A stretch of DNA of 38,762 bases from Myxococcus vastator. Its GTDB lineage: Bacteria > Myxococcota > Myxococcia > Myxococcales > Myxococcaceae. The DNA lies in contig NZ_JAAIYB010000024.1 of the NCBI RefSeq assembly GCF_010894475.1, positions 1-38,762 of the forward strand, written 5' to 3'. Numbering within the stretch: position 1 is the first letter of the stretch; every line of letters begins with the position of its first letter. The translations under genes were made by a program, and so were the position numbers. Below, one piece after another: positions 17,220-26,072 of this stretch. A model generated the notes under the pieces. That model ran no database searches, was not told the DNA's origin, and saw only the letters and a list, made by a program, of their open reading frames with translations.

Positions 17220-18020
17220 TCAGCCAAGCGGGCCTTCGCGCACCAGCACCTGCCCCGCCTCCAGCCCCGGAGGCACCAGGTGCAACACCTCGCCCGCCTC
17301 CGCGCGGGTGAGCAGCGCGCCCAGCGCCGGGAGGTCGCTTGCGGGCACCCGCAGCGACGGCGTCAGCGAGAGGCGCCGCGCCATCGCATCGCCCAGCCGC
17401 GCCTGGTCCGTCAGCGCCGACTCGTAGACGAAGGAACGCTCTCCGTACTCATGCCCGCCGGGCACGCGCCCCACGAGGCGCAGCGGGCCCAGCCTGGAAT
17501 GGACTCGGACGCTGGGGTTGTCCCACTGGGCCACGCCTCGCAGCCGCCGCGCGCGCAGCATCCGCAACGTGAGCAGCTTCACCCACGGCGACGCCCCCGT
17601 CCCCGGCAACATGCTCAGCAGCGACACGCCGATGAACAGCCCCGGCGTCACCGAAGGCGCCGCGTAGTAGGCCGCGCCAATGGCCGGGTCCTCGTCGGCC
17701 AGGCCCAGCCGCTCGCGCACGGGAGCCGCCAGCATCCGGGCCGGACAGCGCAGCAGCCCGATGGCGCCCGGTAGCAGATACAGGTCCGACAGCACCCAAC
17801 GCGGCACGCCGATGCCATTGAAGGCGAGCTGGTTCAGCGTCAGGTACTGCCGCGCCAGGTCCGCGTTCCGCTCGGCGGGCAGGAACGTCACCGGCACGCC
17901 CAGCGGCGCCAGGTCCAACGCGCCCGCGTGCTCGCCCGAGCCCAGCGCCACCAGCGACGCTCCGGGATGCGCGGCGAGGAAGTCCTCCGCCTGCCGTGGC
18001 AGCGTGTCCGCGTCACCCAT
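17220..18020 (-). CDS. Unknown protein coupled to amidinohydrolase gene
   Basis: A 266-residue protein (ATG at 18020; the in-frame ATG at 18026 is an alternative) that I do not recognise. The start overlaps the stop of the upstream gene (ATGGGTGA), which implies translational coupling. Visible features are VALGSGEHAGALDLAPLGVPV near the N-terminus, LYLLPGAIGLL and a Pro/Gly-rich hydrophobic middle (SVTPGLFIGVSLLSMLPG), and WDNPSVRVHSRLGPLRLVG near residue 180. No cysteine pair, P-loop or signal peptide is evident. The arrangement suggests a function with the amidinohydrolase-like protein, but none can be named. Confidence 0.7.
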   Translation of the reverse strand: MGDADTLPRQAEDFLAAHPGASLVALGSGEHAGALDLAPLGVPVTFLPAERNADLARQYLTLNQLAFNGIGVPRWVLSDLYLLPGAIGLLRCPARMLAAPVRERLGLADEDPAIGAAYYAAPSVTPGLFIGVSLLSMLPGTGASPWVKLLTLRMLRARRLRGVAQWDNPSVRVHSRLGPLRLVGRVPGGHEYGERSFVYESALTDQARLGDAMARRLSLTPSLRVPASDLPALGALLTRAEAGEVLHLVPPGLEAGQVLVREGPLG

Positions 18021-18909
18021 CGGCATCGATGTCGCTCGCGACGGCCGACAGCCGGAACGCGTCTGGGATGTGCAGCGTCGCCGCGTCCACCTCCGCGCGT
18101 GACACGAGGCAGCGCGACGAGCCACCGCCCTTCTCACACAGCTCGCGCATGGGGTGCGACACCACGCGCAGCCCCAGCGCCTCCAGCCGCTCCCTCACCG
18201 AGTCCGGCACCACGGAAGGCGCCAGCACGTCACGCCCCACCGGCAACCCGTTGGTCGCGTAGCGGCGAATCTCCGCCTCCGTCACGAGGAGCAGCCGGTG
18301 CTCGCCGAAGCGCTCGCGCAGCAGCGCATGGGCCTGGGGCGCCATGACCTCCGGGCACACCATCAGCCGGTCCACCGCGGGCAGCGGCAGCACCGCCATG
18401 TTGCCGTGGAAGGCGGGCTCGCGGACCTGGAGGCGCAGCACCTCTCCGGGGAAGTAGCGCGCCGCGGCCTCCAGGCCGTCCAGCGTCGTGCGGCCGCCCC
18501 AGAACAGCAGCGTGACCCCGTCGAAGGTGGCCACGTCGCCGTGGGCCTCCCAGATGCCCACGCCCGGGTCCACCACCTCCATGCCCAGCGCCCGGGCCAG
18601 GGGCGCCCAGTGCTCGCGCTCCGTCTGCCGGTGCGCGCTCATCATCCGCGGCAGCAAGAACAGCGGCGCGGCGCCCGGACGCGCCACCACCTGTCCACAT
18701 TCGGCGGCGTACGGCATGCCCGTCAGGAGCTCGGAGGGAGACGGCAACGCGACCACCGTGCCGCCGCGCGCTTCGATGTCCCGGGCCAGCGCCAGCCACT
18801 CCCGCCGGGCCTGAAGCGCGTCCACGGGCGGCGCCTCGCGGCTGCGGAAGTTGCTCCGGCCGCGCAGGGCCCACGTGCGTCCCGGCGGCGACATGAGGAA
18901 GAGGTCCAT
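18013..18909 (-). CDS. Amidinotransferase/dimethylargininase-like amidinohydrolase
   Basis: A 298-residue protein starting MDLFLMSPPG, a family-typical N-terminal strand. It has the arginine-modifying pentein signatures: an acidic WEAHGDV segment matching the E-x-GD substrate loop, the His-bearing FHGNMAVLPLP corresponding to the catalytic His strand, and GGGSSRCLVSR near the C-terminus with the nucleophilic Cys. From family knowledge these enzymes act on guanidino groups of arginine or methylarginines, releasing citrulline and an amine, or transfer amidino groups. Catalytic residues appear present. The gene is the first of a two-gene unit with the unknown protein downstream and is divergent from the second GTPase. 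Confidence 0.83.
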   Translation of the reverse strand: MDLFLMSPPGRTWALRGRSNFRSREAPPVDALQARREWLALARDIEARGGTVVALPSPSELLTGMPYAAECGQVVARPGAAPLFLLPRMMSAHRQTEREHWAPLARALGMEVVDPGVGIWEAHGDVATFDGVTLLFWGGRTTLDGLEAAARYFPGEVLRLQVREPAFHGNMAVLPLPAVDRLMVCPEVMAPQAHALLRERFGEHRLLLVTEAEIRRYATNGLPVGRDVLAPSVVPDSVRERLEALGLRVVSHPMRELCEKGGGSSRCLVSRAEVDAATLHIPDAFRLSAVASDIDADG

Positions 18910-19091
18910 GGTGGTACTGCTTCTACTCCTCCCGGCCTCCCCGCTGCCATCCGGTCCCCGTCCCACCCTGGCGCCCGACGCGCCCAGGAGGGCACCTCGC
19001 GAGGGGCCGCCGCCGGAAACTGCACGCTGGCGCACCCTCCGCGCATCTTCTTCGTAGTCACCCGGGCGAAGCCGGGACAGGCTCTCCCCAC

Positions 19092-20789
19092 GTGGACGAG
19101 ACGAGCCTGCCTGAACCCGATGCCCTGCGTTCCCTGCTGAAGACGGCCCTGGAGCTGCCCGCGCTCCGGCCGCATGCCGCGCGCCTGGAGCGGCTGGTGG
19201 ACGACTATGCGCGCGGCGTGGCGCGCAAGGACGCCCCCCTGAGCGTGGCGCTGGTGGGGGCCACCGGCGCGGGCAAGTCCACGCTGCTCAACGCGCTGGC
19301 GGGGCAGGCCCTGTCGCGTGAAGGCGTCAACCGGCCCACCAGCACGGCCGCCACCGTGTTCGCGCCAGAAGGCACCCCCACGGACGCGCTGGCGGGCTCC
19401 GGCGCGCGCGTCATCACGTATGCCCCCGGCCCCCAGGGCCTGTGGGGCGGACAAATCTTCATCGACACGCCGGACCTCAACAGCGTGGCCACCACGCACC
19501 GCGAAGTGGCCCGCGCGGCGCTGGAGCGCGCGGATGTGGCGCTCGTCGTCATGCACCGCGGCAGCGTGGCGGAGGCCTCGCAGGTGGAGTTCCTCACGGA
19601 GTTCGCCCGCCGCCGCGCGCTCGTCTTCATCCTCAACTTCGCGGACGAGCTGTCCCCGGAGTCGCGCGACACGCTCAAGGCCCAGGTGCGCCGCGTGGCC
19701 TCCGAGCAGTACGGCCTGGCGCAGGAAGACGTGCCCGTCTTCGCCATCAGCGCCCTGTCGGCGAAGGACGGCCGGGACGTGTCCGGCGAGTTCGGCGCCC
19801 TGCTCTTCCACCTGCGCGGCCTGGCCACGCAGGCGGTGGCCGCGCGCGTGCGCAAGACGAACGCGATGGGCGCGCTGGAAGAGGTGCACACCCGCGTGGA
19901 GGCCGCGCTGAAGGAGACGGACGCGACGCTGTCACGCACGCGCGCCGCGCTGGACTCGGGGCTGGAGAAGGCGGCGGAGGGCCTGCGCGCGGACTTCGAC
20001 GCGCGGCTGCGGCTGGCGCACGGCCACCTGGCGGCGGAGGTGCGGCGTCAGGCGGGAGGCCGCTTCTGGGGGCCCGCGGCCTGGGGCCTGCGGCTGTCCC
20101 TCTGGGGCGCCAGCGGGCTGGGCGCCGCGGCGCTGGTGGGGCGCAGCAGCCTGCCCGCGGGGCTGGCGGTGGCGGCGGCCTCCACCGTGGTGGACGTGGT
20201 GCGCGGCCACACCCGCGCCCGGGCCGCGGAGTCCGCGGTGGTGGAGCCCTTCGAGGACGACTTCAGCGCCCAGGCCGCGGCGCGCACCGCGCTGGCGGAG
20301 GCGCGCAGCGTGGCGCGCGCGAGCGGACTGGAGCCCGCGCTGCTGGGCGTCCCCGACGTGGACACGCTGCTGGAAGAAGTGAGGGTGGCCCGGGCGGGCG
20401 CCTGGCGCTACACCGCCACCACCGGCGTGGCGGAGGCGGTGGCTGGCTGGTGGCGCACCGCGCGCTGGCTGGTGCTGCCGCTCATCAACCTGCCGCTGCT
20501 GGCCCTGCTGGGGCATGTGGGCTACCGCGTGGTGCGGGCCTACGTGGAAGGCCCCCTGCTGCCGTTGGACTACTTCGTCAACGCGGGGGCCCTCTTCATG
20601 CTGCTCGCCGGAGCGGGCGCGCTGCTGGCCTCAGCGAGTCTCGCTGGGGCCGCTCGCCGTGCGGGGACCACGGGCCGGGCGCGCTTCGTCGAGGCCCTGG
20701 CCGCCCTGGGCGGGAGGCTGGGAGAGGCCGTCGAGGATGCGCTGCGCCCCGGGCGGGAGGCCGCGAAGGGCCTGCTGGCGCTCCGGTGA
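19092..20789 (+). CDS. Dynamin-like GTPase with C-terminal membrane hairpin (second of two)
   Basis: A 565-residue protein from a GTG start. G1 is GATGAGKST (56-64), G2 Thr lies in RPTSTAA (~81-87), G3 is DTPDLNS (125-131), and the G4 position is NFADE (~182-186). The central part is charged and helical (ALKETDATLSRTRAALDSGL). Hydrophobic segments lie near residues 350-375, at ~457-480 (WLVLPLINLPLLALLG) and at ~496-520 (ALFMLLAGAGALLASASL), giving a membrane paddle like that of bacterial dynamins. The last 53 codons are overlapped antisense by the M23 peptidase gene. No clear ribosome site precedes the GTG. A role in membrane remodelling or stress protection is inferred. Confidence 0.82.
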   Translation: MDETSLPEPDALRSLLKTALELPALRPHAARLERLVDDYARGVARKDAPLSVALVGATGAGKSTLLNALAGQALSREGVNRPTSTAATVFAPEGTPTDALAGSGARVITYAPGPQGLWGGQIFIDTPDLNSVATTHREVARAALERADVALVVMHRGSVAEASQVEFLTEFARRRALVFILNFADELSPESRDTLKAQVRRVASEQYGLAQEDVPVFAISALSAKDGRDVSGEFGALLFHLRGLATQAVAARVRKTNAMGALEEVHTRVEAALKETDATLSRTRAALDSGLEKAAEGLRADFDARLRLAHGHLAAEVRRQAGGRFWGPAAWGLRLSLWGASGLGAAALVGRSSLPAGLAVAAASTVVDVVRGHTRARAAESAVVEPFEDDFSAQAAARTALAEARSVARASGLEPALLGVPDVDTLLEEVRVARAGAWRYTATTGVAEAVAGWWRTARWLVLPLINLPLLALLGHVGYRVVRAYVEGPLLPLDYFVNAGALFMLLAGAGALLASASLAGAARRAGTTGRARFVEALAALGGRLGEAVEDALRPGREAAKGLLALR

Positions 20790-21422
20790 CATGGACACCA
20801 CCGGCTGCCCCGGGGTGTGCGCGCCGCCGTTGCTGGCCATGAGCGACTGCGTGCCGTTGTCCTTGCAGATGGGCGCGGCCACGCGGGTGTCGCGCACCGG
20901 GTCCCCGTAGCCGGCGATGCGCGCCGGAACGGACGGGTTGTTCCAACCCTTGCCGCTCTCACGCGCCACCTTGAAGTGCAGGTGCGCGCCGCAGGCCCAG
21001 CCCGTGGAGCCGGAGAAGCCGATGAGCTGGCCTTCCTTCACCACGTCACCCGGCTTCACCACCACCGCGCTGAAGTGGAGGTACTGCGTCTCCAGTCCAT
21101 CGCCGTGGGAGATGACGACGTAGTTGGCGTAGGGCGCGAACTTCTCGTCACAGCCACCCTTGGTGCTGTCACCGCGAGACAGACGCACCGTGCCGTCGCG
21201 CGCGGCGACGATGGGCGTGCCATCCGGCATGCGGAAATCCCATGCATGCGTGTCGTTGTGCTGGTGGCTTCCCGTGTCATGTCCCTGGCTCACCGTGTGG
21301 ATACGACCACAGGCGAACGGAACGCCGACTTCAGGCACTTCACCCACATCCGTGGGGAGAGAGGAAGGAACCGCGGGGGCCGAAGCCAGGAGAGAACCAA
21401 GGAGGAGGGCTGAAAGGTTCAT
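20631..21422 (-). CDS. M23-family metallopeptidase, secreted
   Basis: A 263-residue protein from ATG 21422, chosen because it begins a signal peptide (MNLSALLLGSLLASAPA). The LytM/M23 zinc motifs are present: HNDTHAWDF (His59, Asp62), YLHF, and CGAHLHF (His147, His149). These enzymes cleave peptide crosslinks in peptidoglycan or act as envelope endopeptidases; four or more Cys residues suggest disulfides in the periplasm. The C-terminal ~50 residues (from ~MSPERQQALRGL) lie antisense to the last 159 bp of the GTPase gene. That tail is low in conserved character and may be a read-out of the opposite gene rather than selected protein. Confidence 0.87.
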   Translation of the reverse strand: MNLSALLLGSLLASAPAVPSSLPTDVGEVPEVGVPFACGRIHTVSQGHDTGSHQHNDTHAWDFRMPDGTPIVAARDGTVRLSRGDSTKGGCDEKFAPYANYVVISHGDGLETQYLHFSAVVVKPGDVVKEGQLIGFSGSTGWACGAHLHFKVARESGKGWNNPSVPARIAGYGDPVRDTRVAAPICKDNGTQSLMASNGGAHTPGQPVVSMSPERQQALRGLPPGAQRILDGLSQPPAQGGQGLDEARPARGPRTASGPSETR

Positions 21423-21762
21423 ATCGGGGCGCGGCGGAAACGAGGGCAAGGGGCGCGGGTATTTCCCTGCGGATTTTTCACCGCGCCTGTCTGCTGGACG
21501 ACGTGGAGGGCCTCGGCACGCCCACCCTCCTGAAGAGACTCATACCCGAGTCCCGAGCGAACGCCGCGCGCATGGCAGCCAGGCCCCTGCCCGCCCGGCC
21601 GCTGGGGAAGCGGGCCTGACGCGGCTCGCGAGCGACCCCTTCCCTTTCGACGTGCCCATGTACGGGGACAGGTGGCGGCGCACGCCACTGTGAGGAGCGC
21701 TCACCCTCAGCCACGGAAAGTGACTGGTCACTCACTAAGTTAAGCATTATCCTGCGGGGTGA
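21423..21762. other. Intergenic region between M23 peptidase and tetR
   Basis: This 340-bp divergent gap holds the tetR promoter area and operator at its right end. Short open frames in 21480-21693 (one ending MAARPLPARPLGKRA, another ending DVPMYGDRWRRTPL) have no convincing start or ribosome site, so I do not call a gene. The segment at 21721-21753 is AT-richer than its surroundings. Confidence 0.4.
21719..21732. promoter_or_regulatory. Palindromic operator of the TetR regulator
   Basis: AGTGAC-TG-GTCACT is a 6-bp inverted repeat with a 2-nt spacer, centred 38 bp before the tetR ATG in an AT-rich stretch (CTAAGTTAAGCATTAT follows). The size and position fit an autoregulatory TetR-family operator. 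Regulation of the downstream hydroxylase through it is inferred. Confidence 0.6.
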
Positions 21763-22428
21763 ATGGCCGCGAAGAAGCCTCCATCGGACGCGCCGGCTCG
21801 GCCTGTCCGCCGCACGCAGCAGGAGCGCCGTGAGACGACGCGGCGCAAGCTGCTGGACGCCACCATCGAGACGCTGGTGGAGCAGGGCTACGCCCGCCTG
21901 ACGACGGTGGAGGTGTCCAAGCGGGCGGGCCTGTCACAGGGCGCGCTCTTCACCCACTTCGACACGAAGGAGGAGCTGCTCGCCGCGGCGGTGGAGCACC
22001 TCTTCCCGCGGCTCATCCAGGACTACCTGGCGGGGGTGGGTGCGCGGCCGTCAGGCAGGGACCGCATCGCGGCGGCGGTGGACATGTTGTGGGCCGCGTT
22101 CCAGCGCCCGGAGCTGCAGGCCGCCATCGAGCTGTACGTCGCGGCGCGCACGGACGCGGAGCTGCGCGTGGCGCTGGTGGCGGTGGACGGGCCGCACCGG
22201 GAGAACCTGCACCGCGTGGCGCGCGAGCTGTTCCCCGAGGCCTCCGCGCACCCGGACTTCGACTCCATCGTGGAGCTGGCGCTGGACGCGGTGCAGGGTG
22301 CCGCGGTGGGAGGCAGCGCCCGGCCGGACGACCCGGCGCACCGGCGCATGTTGGATGCGCTCACCCACTTCATGCGCAACGCCTTCCTCCCTTCACTGGC
22401 GCGGCCTCGCCGCCGCGCCCGCTCCTGA
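21763..22428 (+). CDS. TetR/AcrR-family transcriptional regulator
   Basis: A 221-residue protein. After a basic, disordered N-terminus, residues ~23-75 form the TetR helix-turn-helix: RRKLLDATIETLVEQGYARL, TTVEVSKRAGLSQGALFTHF, DTKEELL. The C-terminal ligand domain is helical (WAAFQRPELQAAIELYVAARTDAEL) and resembles regulators of fatty-acid or xenobiotic metabolism. A GGGGTGA run lies immediately before the ATG. The palindrome at 21719-21732 is the likely operator. The hydroxylase gene begins 25 bp downstream, so the two probably form an operon. Confidence 0.9.
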   Translation: MAAKKPPSDAPARPVRRTQQERRETTRRKLLDATIETLVEQGYARLTTVEVSKRAGLSQGALFTHFDTKEELLAAAVEHLFPRLIQDYLAGVGARPSGRDRIAAAVDMLWAAFQRPELQAAIELYVAARTDAELRVALVAVDGPHRENLHRVARELFPEASAHPDFDSIVELALDAVQGAAVGGSARPDDPAHRRMLDALTHFMRNAFLPSLARPRRRARS

Positions 22429-22453
22429 GCTTGTCGACACGGAGGGCCCCACC

Positions 22454-23356
22454 ATGGACGCACCACACATCCCCGACCTCATCGCCCTGGCCATCCCGGT
22501 GTTCGCCCTCACGGTGATTGCCGAGGCCTTCTGGGTGAAGAAGCAGCGGGACGAAGGCCGTCCCATGGTGGGCCACACCTGGAAGGACACCGCCGCCAGC
22601 CTCTCCATGGGGCTGGGCAACGTGGCCATCAACGTCCTGTGGAAGGGCGTGGCCTTCGCCGGCTACCTGGCGCTCTACCACCTGACGCCGCTGCGCATGG
22701 GCTTCGGCGCGCTGGCGTGGGTGCTCCTCTTCTTCGCGGACGACCTCTGCTACTACGCCTTCCACCGCGTCCATCATGAGAGCCGCTTCTTCTGGGCCTC
22801 CCACGTGGTGCACCACTCCAGCCAGCACTACAACCTCTCCACGGCGCTGCGGCAGACGTGGACGCCGCCCACCAGCTTCGTCTTCTGGGCACCGCTGGCG
22901 CTGGCCGGGTTCCACCCGGTGATGATTGTCGCGCAGCAGTCCATCAGCCTGCTCTACCAGTACTGGATTCACACCGAGGCCATTGGCCGGCTGCCGCGCC
23001 CGCTGGAGTGGGTGCTCAACACGCCGTCGCACCACCGCGTGCACCATGCGTCCAACCCGCGCTACCTGGACAAGAACTACGCGGGCATCCTCATCATCTG
23101 GGACCGGCTCTTCGGCACGTTCGAGCCGGAGGGCGAGAAGCCCGTGTACGGCCTGACGAAGAACCTGGAGACGTTCAATCCCGTGCGCATCGCCTTCCAC
23201 GAGTTCGCGGCGATGACTCGCGACGCGGCGAAGCCCGGCCCCCTGAAGCAGCGCCTGAGCTACGTCTTCCGCAACCCGGCCTGGAAGCCCGAGGGCCTAG
23301 AGGCGCCCCAGCCGTCCGGAGTCCAGCCGCCCGAAGCGGCCCGCCCCTCCGTGTGA
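22454..23356 (+). CDS. Fatty acid hydroxylase / sterol desaturase family membrane protein
   Basis: A 300-residue integral membrane protein; ATG 22454 has GGAGGG 7 nt upstream. The di-iron His clusters are intact: FHRVHH (103-108), HVVHHSSQHYN (117-127) and HHRVHH (193-198). Three to four hydrophobic segments (LIALAIPVFALTVIAEAFW; ALAWVLLFFADDLCYYAF; PLALAGFHPVMIVA) surround them. Family members insert hydroxyl groups or double bonds into sterols, fatty acids or ether lipids at the cytoplasmic membrane. The substrate is unknown, but control by the adjacent TetR protein suggests a lipid-responsive circuit. Confidence 0.9.
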   Translation: MDAPHIPDLIALAIPVFALTVIAEAFWVKKQRDEGRPMVGHTWKDTAASLSMGLGNVAINVLWKGVAFAGYLALYHLTPLRMGFGALAWVLLFFADDLCYYAFHRVHHESRFFWASHVVHHSSQHYNLSTALRQTWTPPTSFVFWAPLALAGFHPVMIVAQQSISLLYQYWIHTEAIGRLPRPLEWVLNTPSHHRVHHASNPRYLDKNYAGILIIWDRLFGTFEPEGEKPVYGLTKNLETFNPVRIAFHEFAAMTRDAAKPGPLKQRLSYVFRNPAWKPEGLEAPQPSGVQPPEAARPSV

Positions 23357-23485
23357 GGTGTTGAGCACCCGGCCGTCCTTGGCCTCGTGGATGCGCGTCG
23401 ACACCGCCGTCCGGCTTCCCACCCGCGCACGGAGGCGCTAAGCCACCGGGCACTTTTCGCGACGCGAGAACTGCCAGGAGGAGCC

Positions 23486-25075
23486 ATGACCGAGCGAGAA
23501 CTGTGGGAGCGGTACCAGCGTTATCTGTGCGTCGTCCCGGCCTTGGACTTCACGCTCGACGTCTCGCGGATGCGCTTCCCGGCGGACTACCTGGAGCGGA
23601 TGCGCCCCCGCGTGGAGGAGGCCTTCGACGCGATGGAGGCCCTGGAGAAGGGCGCCGCCGCCAACCCGGACGAGCAGCGCAAGGTGGGCCACTACTGGCT
23701 GCGCGCGCCGGAGCTGGCGCCCGAGCCCGCGCTCCAGCAGGAAATCACCGACACGGTGGCCGCCATCCACGCCTTCGCGAAGGACGTGCATGAGGGCCGG
23801 GTGAAGCCGCAGAAGGCGCAGCGCTTCACGCAGGTGCTGATTGTCGGCATTGGCGGCTCGGCGCTGGGGCCGCAGTTGGTGGCGGACGCGCTGGGCTCGG
23901 CGAAGGACCCGATGCAGGTGTCCTTCTTCGACAACACGGACCCGGACGGCTTCGACCGCGTGCTGGCGCAGCTGGGCGAGCGGCTGGCGGAGACGCTCAC
24001 CCTGGTCATCAGCAAGTCGGGCGGCACCAAGGAGACGCGCAACGGCATGCTGGAGGCCGAGCGCGGCTACGCGGCGCGGGGCCTGGACTTCAGCAAGCAC
24101 GCCGTGGCCGTCACCGGCGCGGGCAGCGAGCTGGACACCCACGCGAAGAAGCAGGGCTGGCTGCGCACCTTTCCCATGTGGGACTGGGTTGGCGGGCGCA
24201 CGTCGGTGACGTCCGCGGTGGGTCTGCTGCCCGCGCGGCTGCAGGGGCTGGACATCGACGCGCTGCTGAAGGGCGCGCGCGACATGGACGCGGCGACGCG
24301 GCAGCGGGACGCGCTGAAGAACCCGGCCGCGCTGCTGGCGCTCATGTGGCACTACGCCGGTGATGGCCGGGGCCAGAAGGACATGGTCATCCTGCCGTAC
24401 AAGGACCGGCTGCTGCTGATGTCGCGCTACCTGCAGCAGCTCGTCATGGAGTCGCTGGGCAAGGAGACGGACCTGGATGGCCAGGTGGTGAACCAGGGCA
24501 TCGCCGTCTACGGCAACAAGGGCTCCACGGACCAGCACGCCTATGTGCAGCAACTGCGTGAAGGCGTGCTCAACTTCTTCGCCACCTTCATCGAGGTGCT
24601 CAAGGACCGTGACGGCGGCTCGCAGGAAGTGGAGCCCGGCGTCACCAGCGGCGACTACCTGCTGGGCTTCCTGCTGGGCACGCGGCGCGCGCTCTACGAG
24701 AAGGACCGCGAGTCGCTCACCCTCACCGTGCCGGACGTGAGCGCGCGCACGCTGGGCGCGCTGATTGCGCTGTATGAGCGCGCCGTGGGCTTCTACGCCA
24801 CGCTGGTGCACATCAACGCGTACCACCAGCCGGGCGTGGAGGCGGGCAAGAAGGCCGCGGGCGTGGTGCTAGAGCTCCAGCGCAAGCTGACGACGCGCCT
24901 GCGCGAGGCCCGCGCGGAGGCCCGCACCGCCGAGCAGCTCGCGGCGGACATCGGCATGCCGGACGAGGTGGAGACAGTGTTCAAGGTGCTCCAGCACCTG
25001 GCCGCCAACCCGGACCGCGGCGTCACCCGCACCCCCGGGGCCACGCCGGCACAGGCGCGCTTCCAGGCGAAGTAG
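23486..25075 (+). CDS. pgi: Glucose-6-phosphate isomerase
   Basis: A 529-residue enzyme interconverting glucose-6-phosphate and fructose-6-phosphate in glycolysis and gluconeogenesis. ATG 23486 follows a strong AGGAGGA site. Family signatures are GIGGSALGP (phosphate-binding region), [50 protein letters not shown] with the catalytic His region, and [14 protein letters not shown] with the active-site Lys. The length is close to that of bacterial isomerases. It is transcribed alone between hairpins. The upstream gap (23357-23485) contains no gene, only a 22-codon minus-strand stretch reminiscent of a thioesterase that I do not call. Confidence 0.95.
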   Translation: MTERELWERYQRYLCVVPALDFTLDVSRMRFPADYLERMRPRVEEAFDAMEALEKGAAANPDEQRKVGHYWLRAPELAPEPALQQEITDTVAAIHAFAKDVHEGRVKPQKAQRFTQVLIVGIGGSALGPQLVADALGSAKDPMQVSFFDNTDPDGFDRVLAQLGERLAETLTLVISKSGGTKETRNGMLEAERGYAARGLDFSKHAVAVTGAGSELDTHAKKQGWLRTFPMWDWVGGRTSVTSAVGLLPARLQGLDIDALLKGARDMDAATRQRDALKNPAALLALMWHYAGDGRGQKDMVILPYKDRLLLMSRYLQQLVMESLGKETDLDGQVVNQGIAVYGNKGSTDQHAYVQQLREGVLNFFATFIEVLKDRDGGSQEVEPGVTSGDYLLGFLLGTRRALYEKDRESLTLTVPDVSARTLGALIALYERAVGFYATLVHINAYHQPGVEAGKKAAGVVLELQRKLTTRLREARAEARTAEQLAADIGMPDEVETVFKVLQHLAANPDRGVTRTPGATPAQARFQAK

Positions 25076-25092
25076 GACGCGGCCACCGATGC

Positions 25093-25117
25093 CCGCGGCC
25101 GAAGCACCTGGCCGCGG
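25093..25117. terminator. Hairpin after pgi
   Basis: CCGCGGCC (25093-25100) pairs with GGCCGCGG (25110-25117) around a 9-nt loop, 18 nt after the pgi stop. Eight G-C pairs and no U-tract. Confidence 0.5.
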
Positions 25118-25140
25118 CAACCGCGAGCACGCGCCCCAGT

Positions 25141-25183
25141 GCCGCACGGCCTCCCCGAGCAGCAGGACGGGAAGCCGTGCGGC
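25141..25183. repeat. Second inverted repeat downstream of pgi
   Basis: GCCGCACGGC (25141-25150) is perfectly repeated in inverse as GCCGTGCGGC (25174-25183) with a 23-nt loop. Together with the preceding hairpin it fills the 212-bp gap before the SDR gene. It may be a transcript 3' structure. No coding signal is seen in this gap. Confidence 0.45.
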
Positions 25184-25287
25184 GAAGCGGCACCGCGCCT
25201 CGGCGCCGTCAGGCCGTGCGCCCAGGACTCAACGCCCCGGCACCATGACGTCCCCATGAGCGGACGGGCGCAGTAGAACGCCCGCCC

Positions 25288-26058
25288 ATGGATTTGGAGC
25301 TCAGAGGAAAGACGGCCCTCATCACCGGCAGCAGCCGAGGCATTGGCCGGGCCATCGCGTCGGCGCTGGCCCGCGAGGGCGTGCGGGTGTGCCTCAGCGC
25401 ACGCGGCGCGGAGGCGCTGGAAGCCACGGCGGCGCAGCTTCGCGCCGAGGACGCTGACGTGGCCACGGTGGTGGCGGACGTGGCCACCCAGGCCGGCGCC
25501 GTGGAAGCGGTGGACGCGGCGGTGCGCGCCTTCGGCCGGTTGGACATCCTGGTCAACAACGTGGGCGGCAGCGGCGGCGCGGGCGCCTTCCATTCCGCCA
25601 CCGCCGAGCAGTGGACGTCCGTCCTGGACCGGAACCTCCTGTCCGCCGTGTGGTGCAGCCAGCGCGCCGTGGAGGCCATGCGCCAGCAGGGCGGCGGCTG
25701 CATCGTCCACATCAACTCCATCTTCGGCCGCGAGTACGCCACCAGCGCGCCCTACACCACCGCCAAGGCCGGCATCACCGCGCTCACCAAGGAGATGGCG
25801 GTGGACCTGGCGCAGTACCGCATCCGCGTCAACGGCGTGGCCCCCGGTTCCATCCTCTTCCCCGGGGGAAGCTGGGACAAACGCCAGAAGGCGGACCCGG
25901 AGAAGGTGGCGAAGCTGGTGCGTGACGAGCTGCCCTGGGGCCGCTTCGGGGCCCCCGAGGAGGTGGCCGACGTGGTGGCCTTCCTCTGCTCGGAGCGCGC
26001 ACGCTGGGTCACAGGCGCCACGCTGCCCGTGGATGGGGGCCAGGGCCGTGCCTTCTGA
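25288..26058 (+). CDS. Short-chain dehydrogenase/reductase (SDR)
   Basis: A 256-residue classical SDR with the Rossmann cofactor motif TGSSRGIG (14-21), the NNVGG structural motif near residue 90, and catalytic Ser in INSIFGRE with the Tyr-x-x-x-Lys pair in YTTAK. The C-terminal PVDGGQGRAF is also typical. The Arg in the GSSRGIG turn suggests NADP(H) preference. It is likely an oxidoreductase of a hydroxy- or ketoacyl or related substrate; closely related enzymes include FabG-like reductases, but no fatty-acid genes flank it. It ends 15 bp before the WGR-like gene, so cotranscription is likely. Confidence 0.9.
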   Translation: MDLELRGKTALITGSSRGIGRAIASALAREGVRVCLSARGAEALEATAAQLRAEDADVATVVADVATQAGAVEAVDAAVRAFGRLDILVNNVGGSGGAGAFHSATAEQWTSVLDRNLLSAVWCSQRAVEAMRQQGGGCIVHINSIFGREYATSAPYTTAKAGITALTKEMAVDLAQYRIRVNGVAPGSILFPGGSWDKRQKADPEKVAKLVRDELPWGRFGAPEEVADVVAFLCSERARWVTGATLPVDGGQGRAF

Positions 26059-26072
26059 GCGAAAAGCCCCCC

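Noticed and set aside
23357-23460. Minus-strand frame resembling a thioesterase segment ([18 protein letters not shown])
   Set aside because: Only ~22 residues look family-like, a stop codon lies just upstream in the same frame, and there is no continuation. It could be a remnant but is too short to call.
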